Assembly: GCA_002772115.1 (NCBI GenBank)
Contig: PCRW01000061.1
Coordinates: 1 to 7,108, forward strand
Length of the DNA: 7,108 nucleotides
Source of the DNA: Candidatus Moranbacteria bacterium CG23_combo_of_CG06-09_8_20_14_all_35_22
Lineage (GTDB): Bacteria > Patescibacteriota > Minisyncoccia > Moranbacterales > UBA2206
Reading direction: 5' to 3'
The position numbers and the translations under genes are program-made. Below, in pieces: positions 1 through 3,894 of the stretch. The notes under the pieces were generated by a model, which was not told the DNA's origin, made no database searches, and was given only the letters and a program-made list of their open reading frames with translations. How positions within the stretch are numbered: the first letter of the stretch is position 1; every line of letters begins with the position of its first letter.

Positions 1-111
1 AAGATACTCTTGGGAAAAAACAGGAATGAGATTAGAAAATTCCTGCGGAGTTACGCCTGTAATAGCCAGCATTAAGCGTTTGTTAGCTAATGCCTGTTTG
101 ATGTTGAACAT
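1..111 (-). CDS. IS5-type transposase, N-terminal fragment cut by the window edge
   Basis: An ATG at 111-109 opens a frame that runs without a stop off the left end of the window, giving 37 residues. They begin MFNIKQALANKRLMLAITG and continue with VTPQEFSNLIPVF. The pattern 'L-x-I-T-G-V-T-P-x-E-F-x-x-L-x-P-x-F' is what I recognise as the start of the helix-turn-helix that precedes the DDE domain in one group of IS5-family transposases (HTH_Tnp_4). The catalytic domain lies outside the window, so integrity cannot be judged. A weak promoter fits upstream: TAGACA at 148-143, 17 bp, then TACAAC at 125-120, which would leave a very short leader. The gene lies in the same orientation as the neighbouring metalloid operon, 98 bp beyond the end of its last gene. 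Family recognition rests on a short stretch only. Confidence 0.6.
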   Translation of the reverse strand, partial: MFNIKQALANKRLMLAITGVTPQEFSNLIPVFSQEYL

Positions 112-160
112 ATTATTTGGTTGTATTTTTATTTTTTAACTCTGTCTAAATTTTAACATA

Positions 161-183
161 GTTGCTTAAAAAGCAACAGGTCT
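161..183. repeat. Hairpin and candidate terminal inverted repeat of the left-edge insertion sequence
   Basis: GTTGCTT (161-167) and AAGCAAC (171-177) form a perfect 7-bp inverted repeat around AAA. On the minus strand this reads on from AGACCTGTTGC (183-173). A terminal repeat of the kind GA(G/C)CCTxTTGC is plausible for the IS5 group, which would put the element boundary near 182-184, next to TAA. The position, between the transposase start and the neighbouring operon, fits an IS end. The hairpin is not followed by a clear U-tract on the minus strand (TATGTTAAAATTT follows), so it is a poor terminator. The other IS end is outside the window and cannot be compared. Confidence 0.35.
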
Positions 184-209
184 AATTAAGGCATTGAGAA
201 ATTCCATAT

Positions 210-602
210 TTATTTTCCTAATAACTTATTAATTTTATTTTTAAAATAATCTTTAAATTGAACCTCATTGCCAACTAGGCGCCAAACTTGCGTGTCTTCT
301 TTGATATTATCCTTGCCGTCAATAATAGCGTTGACAAAAAGTGCTGATCCGACTGCTTTGAATTTATTAGCCAACTCTTTGTTTTCTGGCAAATCAATAT
401 TGATTTCCCTAAATTCAAGCACTCCATTTTTCATTTCCTCTTGAAAATATGTATTAACTGTTTCATAAGCATATTTTCCAATATTGATGCAAGAAATGCA
501 ACGACTAGTGGAATGAAACATAAAAACTTGAATTTTTTCGGCTGGTTTCACTGCTTGATTTTCAACACTGGCTAAATTATTTTTAATGTTTATTATTAAC
601 AT
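210..602 (-). CDS. ArsF-like thioredoxin-fold protein (nitrophenyl compound nitroreductase subunit ArsF family)
   Basis: The protein has 130 residues. Near the N-terminus the stretch VFMFHSTSRCISC carries the family signature: H30, R34 and the redox pair C35-x-x-C38, after a beta strand and before a helix (KYAYE). The rest fits a thioredoxin fold with a late VWRLVG strand and a Lys-rich last helix. No signal peptide or membrane segment is seen, so it should be cytosolic. I recognise this as the ArsF group, which is linked with ArsE-type small thioredoxins and a permease in reductive detoxification of nitro-aromatic arsenicals. That activity is not proven for this protein. I chose ATG at 602 over an in-frame TTG at 620. 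The ATG overlaps the stop of the preceding thioredoxin gene (TAA at 598-596), which suggests translational coupling, and a GGGGGG tract (610-605) lies 2 nt before it. It is the last gene of the operon. Confidence 0.7.
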   Translation of the reverse strand: MLIINIKNNLASVENQAVKPAEKIQVFMFHSTSRCISCINIGKYAYETVNTYFQEEMKNGVLEFREINIDLPENKELANKFKAVGSALFVNAIIDGKDNIKEDTQVWRLVGNEVQFKDYFKNKINKLLGK

Positions 603-883
603 TTCCCCCCGCAAGAACAACTGCTCGTGAGATTATCTAGTGTTGACTGTTGAGAACAAATTATTTCCTTAAGCTTCTCTAAATCAGGTACTTGACCAAC
701 TAAAACTGCTTTGCCGTCAATGGCGAGCACTGGACTGGACATCACGCCCATCTCAATAATCTTCTCTATATTAGTGATATATTCAACTTCAACTTTCAAC
801 TTAAGTTCAGCAACCGCTTGCTTGGTCAATTCGAACAATTTTTTGCAGGTCGGGCAACCCGATCCTAGAACTTGGATTTTCAT
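596..883 (-). CDS. Small redox-active thioredoxin with Cys-rich tail, second copy (TM0996/MTH895 family, ArsE-like)
   Basis: The protein has 95 residues. It begins MKIQVLGSGCPTC with a C10-P-T-C13 active site straight after the first strand, and has the cis-proline loop VMSSP (Pro51) before a 'VLAIDGK' strand. Length and order match the small archaeal and bacterial 'redox-active disulfide protein 2'/Thioredoxin_3 family. The C-terminus is unusual: a linker rich in Ser and Thr ends in SCSCGGKC, giving Cys89, Cys91 and Cys95; there is another Cys at 76. It is a paralogue of the gene at 1906-2193, with about 44% identity (42 of 95, no gaps, counted by eye). It lies 26 bp after the permease gene and overlaps the start of the ArsF-like gene. 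Expected role: thiol-disulfide exchange or metalloid-thiol handling for the permease or the ArsF-like protein. The reductase that recharges it is not encoded here. Confidence 0.85.
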   Translation of the reverse strand: MKIQVLGSGCPTCKKLFELTKQAVAELKLKVEVEYITNIEKIIEMGVMSSPVLAIDGKAVLVGQVPDLEKLKEIICSQQSTLDNLTSSCSCGGKC

Positions 884-909
884 ATTTTTTTTATTTAAAA
901 ATTAATTAA

Positions 910-1884
910 TTATTTCAAAAAGAAATTAAACAGATAGCCAATGATCATAATACTAATCGCTGTTATAAGAAAAAAATAAACTAGTAGTTGAATTTTCATC
1001 ACTTTTTTCAAAATCAAGGCTTCCGGTAGTGATAATCCGACTACTGCCATCATGAAAGCTAAAGCTGTGCCCAGCGGAATGCCTTTTTCCACCAAAGCTT
1101 GCATAATTGGAATTACACTCGTAGCATTAGCATACATTGGCACAGCTAAAAGAACAGAAATTGGAATAGCTAGGAGATTGTCCTTGGTGATATATTTTTC
1201 CAAAAATCCAGTTGGCACAAATCCGTGAATAGCTGCGCCCAAAGCAATTCCAGCCAAAACATAGGGCAGAATTTTTTTGGTAATTTGCCAACCCTCGTGC
1301 CAAAATCTTTTCGCCAAAACACTGGGAGATTTCTTGTCCTCTACAGCCTCATACTTTTGTACTTTTATTTTCCAAACATAATCAGCCACATATTTTTCCA
1401 ATTTCAATTTTCCTAAAATAAATCCACCAAGGACTCCTAAAAACACTCCGGCAAAAACATACCAAAGAGTTATCTTCCAACCGAACAGCCCGACAAACAA
1501 AACTACCGCCGCCTCATTGACCAAAGGCGAGGTGATCAAAAAAGAAAAAGTCACTCCCAAGGGAATGCCCGCTTCCAAAAATCCGACAAAAAGCGGAATG
1601 GAAGAACAAGAACAAAAAGGGGTGATCGTGCCAAACAAAGATGCCAACAAATGATCGACGCCATACCATTTTCGAGAAGCCAAAAAATCCCGTAATCTTT
1701 CTACGGGCAGATAATACCGAACAATGGCCATAAAATAGTTGATTACCAAAAGCAAGAAAACAATTTTTAGCGAATCATAAATGAAAAAATTCACACTTTC
1801 TCCTAAGTGGGAATGATCGGTTAATTGAAAAACTTCGAAAGTCAGCCAGTTCGCTATTATTTGAAAAGGGTAAAAAATATCCAT
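910..1884 (-). CDS. DUF318/ArsP_1-family permease (ArsP/ArsG-like efflux transporter)
   Basis: This integral membrane protein of 324 residues has about eight to ten hydrophobic segments split into two halves by a charged loop (about 160-200, Lys/Glu rich). The first half carries TPFCSCSSIPLFVGF (Cys91, Cys93) followed by EAGIPLGVTFSFLITSPLVNE (104-124). The second half has VPMYANATSVIP (248-259) and then EKGIPLGTALAFMMA (266-280), so the 'GIPLG' hairpin occurs twice and betrays an internal duplication. These motifs are diagnostic of COG0701/PF03773 permeases, whose studied members export trivalent organoarsenicals (ArsP). The CSCSS cysteines are a plausible metalloid path. The genes on both sides encode small thioredoxins, 21 bp upstream and 26 bp downstream. 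There is no Shine-Dalgarno sequence before the ATG. The transporter family is clear; the substrate is inferred from context. Confidence 0.88.
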   Translation of the reverse strand: MDIFYPFQIIANWLTFEVFQLTDHSHLGESVNFFIYDSLKIVFLLLVINYFMAIVRYYLPVERLRDFLASRKWYGVDHLLASLFGTITPFCSCSSIPLFVGFLEAGIPLGVTFSFLITSPLVNEAAVVLFVGLFGWKITLWYVFAGVFLGVLGGFILGKLKLEKYVADYVWKIKVQKYEAVEDKKSPSVLAKRFWHEGWQITKKILPYVLAGIALGAAIHGFVPTGFLEKYITKDNLLAIPISVLLAVPMYANATSVIPIMQALVEKGIPLGTALAFMMAVVGLSLPEALILKKVMKIQLLVYFFLITAISIMIIGYLFNFFLK

Positions 1885-1905
1885 AATTTTAATTTGTTTT
1901 TATTT

Positions 1906-2193
1906 TTAACATTTACCATTGCAAGAACAACAACCTACTGAACTATCTGAAATTTCCTTCTTGTCTGTTAATAATTTCTTAATTTCTTCCGCAGACAAAA
2001 CAGTCCCATAGCTCAACACCTTTTCATCCACCACAATAGCTGGCAAACTCATAACGCCATAGCTCATAATTTTTTCTATATCCGTTACCTTTTCCACTTT
2101 TGCTTCCAGTTTCAAATCAGACAAAGCTTGCATGGTATTTTTCTCAAGCTTTTGGCAATTAGGACAGCCAGTACCCAAAATTTTAATTTTCAT
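1906..2193 (-). CDS. Small redox-active thioredoxin with Cys-rich tail, first copy (TM0996/MTH895 family, ArsE-like)
   Basis: The protein has 95 residues and begins MKIKILGTGCPNC, with a C10-P-N-C13 active site, the cis-Pro loop VMSLP (Pro51) and a following AIVVDEK strand. Length and layout match the glutaredoxin-like Thioredoxin_3 family. The C-terminus ends GCCSCNGKC, giving Cys88, Cys89, Cys91 and Cys95. The C-S-C-x-G-K-C ending is shared with the second copy at 596-883 although the linker before it is not, so the tail seems to be under selection. It begins 10 bp after the arsR stop codon and precedes the permease by 21 bp. Likely cytosolic thiol-disulfide carrier, perhaps also a binder of As(III) or another soft metal ion handed to the permease. 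The chelation role is inference from the cysteines. Confidence 0.85.
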   Translation of the reverse strand: MKIKILGTGCPNCQKLEKNTMQALSDLKLEAKVEKVTDIEKIMSYGVMSLPAIVVDEKVLSYGTVLSAEEIKKLLTDKKEISDSSVGCCSCNGKC

Positions 2194-2203
2194 GCTTTTT
2201 TTA

Positions 2204-2512
2204 TTATTTAATTATTTGATTAAAAATTTTTTTATACTCTCGGATAGCTTTTTTATTCAGAGAATACCGAACAAAATTCCCTTCTCTTTTTTCAATTAAA
2301 ATGCCTGATCTTTTGAGTTGTCCTAAATGATGGGAAGCCAATTTTTGTGAAATTCCAATAGCCGGAAAAATCTCACAAACACACTTCGAACCTTCTCGCA
2401 AGATACAAATTATCTTGATACGATTTCTGTCAGCAATTATTTTCAAAAAATCATAGGTCTTGCTAATATCTTTTTGTTCTAACGAATTTTTTGTGCAACA
2501 TTTGAATTCCAT
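2204..2512 (-). CDS. arsR: ArsR/SmtB-family metal-responsive repressor
   Basis: A winged-helix protein of 102 residues. The core runs from ADRNRIKIICIL through the recognition helix region (SQKLASHHLGQLKRSGIL, about 55-72) to the wing KREGNFVRYSLN (75-86), all typical of the family. The sensor residues are visible: Cys44-Val-Cys46-Glu at the start of helix 3, where arsenic, cadmium and lead sensors carry their CxC, plus an N-terminal pair Cys5-Cys6 and a further Cys36. The N-terminal cysteines with the CxC recall the alpha3N site of CadC; E. coli ArsR uses CVCDLC instead. The effector may thus be As(III) or another thiophilic metal. It is first in the operon, directly behind a long palindrome covering its own -10 box, which indicates autoregulation. 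The ATG has no Shine-Dalgarno sequence. The symbol is used for the family, not for a proven effector. Confidence 0.9.
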   Translation of the reverse strand: MEFKCCTKNSLEQKDISKTYDFLKIIADRNRIKIICILREGSKCVCEIFPAIGISQKLASHHLGQLKRSGILIEKREGNFVRYSLNKKAIREYKKIFNQIIK

Positions 2513-2515
2513 AAA

Positions 2516-2547
2516 AATACTATACTAATTTATATTAGTATAGTATT
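2516..2547. promoter_or_regulatory. Long palindromic operator for the ArsR-type repressor
   Basis: A perfect inverted repeat has 14-nt arms (AATACTATACTAAT at 2516-2529 and its exact complement at 2534-2547) separated by TTAT. It begins 3 bp before the arsR start codon and includes the -10 hexamer, so a bound dimer would block RNA polymerase. ArsR/SmtB operators are AT-rich dyads of this kind. The predicted transcription start falls at the centre of the dyad. On the minus strand the right arm runs into TTTTT, so a transcript coming from the upstream peptidase gene could also fold here as a weak hairpin with a U-tract. Confidence 0.8.
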
Positions 2548-2568
2548 ATATTTCAGAAAATATGTCAA
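2540..2568 (-). promoter_or_regulatory. Sigma-70-type promoter of the arsR operon
   Basis: On the minus strand the -35 box is TTGACA (2568-2563, perfect consensus), the spacer is 17 bp, and the -10 box is TACTAT (2545-2540, four of six). Transcription should start near 2533, about 20 nt before the arsR ATG. The -10 box lies inside the palindromic operator. The -35 box begins only 6 bp after the stop codon of the peptidase gene, so the whole control region fits in 62 bp. Confidence 0.75.
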
Positions 2569-2574
2569 ATGCAA

Positions 2575-3894
2575 TTATTTCAATAAATCTCCAAATTTAT
2601 TTTTAGTTTCTTCGAAAAGTTTAATTTGCTCTCCTGTGATTGGTTCACCTTTGGGTAAGTCGAGTTTTAGGGGATTGACGGGAACGCCATTGAGTTTGAT
2701 TCCATAATCCAGATGTGGCCCAGTGGACCAACCGGTGGAACCAACATAGCCAATGATTTGTCCACGACTTACGCTGACTCCAGAACGGATGCCTGAAGCA
2801 AATTTACTCAAATGTCCATAGTGGGTAGTGTAACCATTTTCATGGCGAAGCCGGATCATATTGCCCCAGCCACCTTCAAAGTGAGCGCTCACTACAGTGC
2901 CGTTAGCACTGGCAGAAACTGGCGTACCGATTGGTGCGGCATAATCAATTTGATAATGGGCGGAAATTTTTCGAGTGATTGGGTGCATTCTTGCTCCCGT
3001 AAAGCCGGAAGAAATATGGCGATAGTTGAGAGGAGCTTTCAGAAATTGTTTTTCTAGAAATCGCCCTTCGTTGTCATAATACCCGCCTCGCGTCGACGAA
3101 GCGTCTCCGCGAGTCGAGGCGGGCCCGCCCTTGTCGGCGTTTTCAAAATAATAAGCAAAATAGGAAACGCCAGAATTGATAAATTTAGCGCCCAGAATTT
3201 TTCCGTCGGGAGCCACTTTCCCATCGCGCAGGCGTTTTTCATAAATTATCACAAACTCATCGCCGGCTTGAATTTCTGTGGTAAAATCAATATCAAAAGA
3301 AAAAATATCGGCTGTTTCCAAAACGGTAGCTTCTTGCAATCCCGCTTCCAGCGCATCAGCATAAAAAAAATTGTCAATTTTTCCGCGAGCAATTTCTTGG
3401 CTGATGTCATAATTTATTTTTTCTTCTTTGGCGCTAAAATCATCGCCGTTTCTTTCAATGATGATTAAGTTTTCGCTATCTCGGTCGTATTCAATTTTTT
3501 TGGCGCATTCTTCCTCGCCGAAATAGAAGCGGAATTTTCGACCAATTTTTATGTTGGTAAAATCATAAATATCTTTAGCGCAAGACAAAATTTCTTCTAC
3601 ATTATTGAAATCTAATTTTCCTTGGGAAACGAAAACTTCTGCGGGAATGTCACCTTCGGAAATGGTGTACTCGATCACTTTGTCTGCTATTTTATTTTCC
3701 GTGATAGTTTCTGGCGAAGGAGTGAGTTCAATTTTGGATTCAGTCTTGGTTTCCGATTTGCTTTTTAACCAAAAAAATCCTTTCAGAAAAAATAAAACTA
3801 ATAATAAAAAAAACAAGCCGGTAAAAAAAATTTTCCAAGCAGATTTTTTCTTTTGCAATCTAGGGCGATTTATTTGTTCCATGGGATTATTCAT
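2575..3894 (-). CDS. Membrane-anchored M23 metallopeptidase (YebA/Csd3-like murein endopeptidase)
   Basis: The protein has 439 residues. A Lys/Arg-rich N-terminus and one hydrophobic segment (about 21-43) anchor it with the bulk outside. Then come a Ser/Thr/Glu linker, a YebA/Csd3-like N-terminal region (about 75-250, including 'AGDEFVIIYEKR' and 'YYDNEGRFLEKQFLKAPL') and the LytM domain (about 296-410). Metal and catalytic residues: His313 and Asp317 in SAHYQIDYAAP, His361 in HYGHLS, and His393 in TGPHLDY. The usual H-x-H is H-L-D here, so Asp395 takes the third zinc-ligand position. The family cuts peptide cross-links in peptidoglycan. Residues 258-271 are a 14-residue insertion coded by a palindromic element. 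The start overlaps the ATPase stop as ATGA, which supports this ATG over Met5 and suggests coupled translation. Catalytic activity is likely but not certain given the substitution. Confidence 0.85.
   Translation of the reverse strand: MNNPMEQINRPRLQKKKSAWKIFFTGLFFLLLVLFFLKGFFWLKSKSETKTESKIELTPSPETITENKIADKVIEYTISEGDIPAEVFVSQGKLDFNNVEEILSCAKDIYDFTNIKIGRKFRFYFGEEECAKKIEYDRDSENLIIIERNGDDFSAKEEKINYDISQEIARGKIDNFFYADALEAGLQEATVLETADIFSFDIDFTTEIQAGDEFVIIYEKRLRDGKVAPDGKILGAKFINSGVSYFAYYFENADKGGPASTRGDASSTRGGYYDNEGRFLEKQFLKAPLNYRHISSGFTGARMHPITRKISAHYQIDYAAPIGTPVSASANGTVVSAHFEGGWGNMIRLRHENGYTTHYGHLSKFASGIRSGVSVSRGQIIGYVGSTGWSTGPHLDYGIKLNGVPVNPLKLDLPKGEPITGEQIKLFEETKNKFGDLLK
3082..3123. repeat. GC-rich 42-bp palindromic element inserted in-frame in the M23 gene
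   Basis: In an AT-rich gene, 42 bp of almost pure GC-type sequence are bounded by CCCGCCTCG (3082-3090) and its exact complement CGAGGCGGG (3115-3123). Inside lie a second inverted pair, CTCGCG (3087-3092)/CGCGAG (3108-3113), and GACG/CGTC around AAG (3095-3105). It is exactly 14 codons and adds P-A-S-T-R-G-D-A-S-S-T-R-G-G. Removing it restores a Gly-Gly-Tyr-Tyr-Asp junction expected for the family. All six reading frames through it are open by inspection. On the minus strand GGCGGG stands at both sides (3129-3124 and 3118... read as 3123-3118 complement), so a target duplication is possible, although this copy is part of the dyad itself. Confidence 0.75.

Noticed and set aside
161..177. Hairpin as terminator of the metalloid operon
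   Set aside because: No uninterrupted U-tract follows on the minus strand; an IS end fits its position better.
603..620. TTG start for the ArsF-like protein
   Set aside because: It lies deeper in the upstream gene with no supporting signal, while the ATG at 602 gives a typical stop/start overlap.
3082..3130. CRISPR repeat or tRNA-like structure in the GC-rich palindrome
   Set aside because: There is a single copy with no spacers, no tRNA arms, and it lies in-frame in a gene.
3054..3242. 62-codon minus-strand frame overlapping the M23 gene
   Set aside because: It is open mainly because the palindromic element has no stops in any frame; it has no start signal and lies wholly within the peptidase gene.
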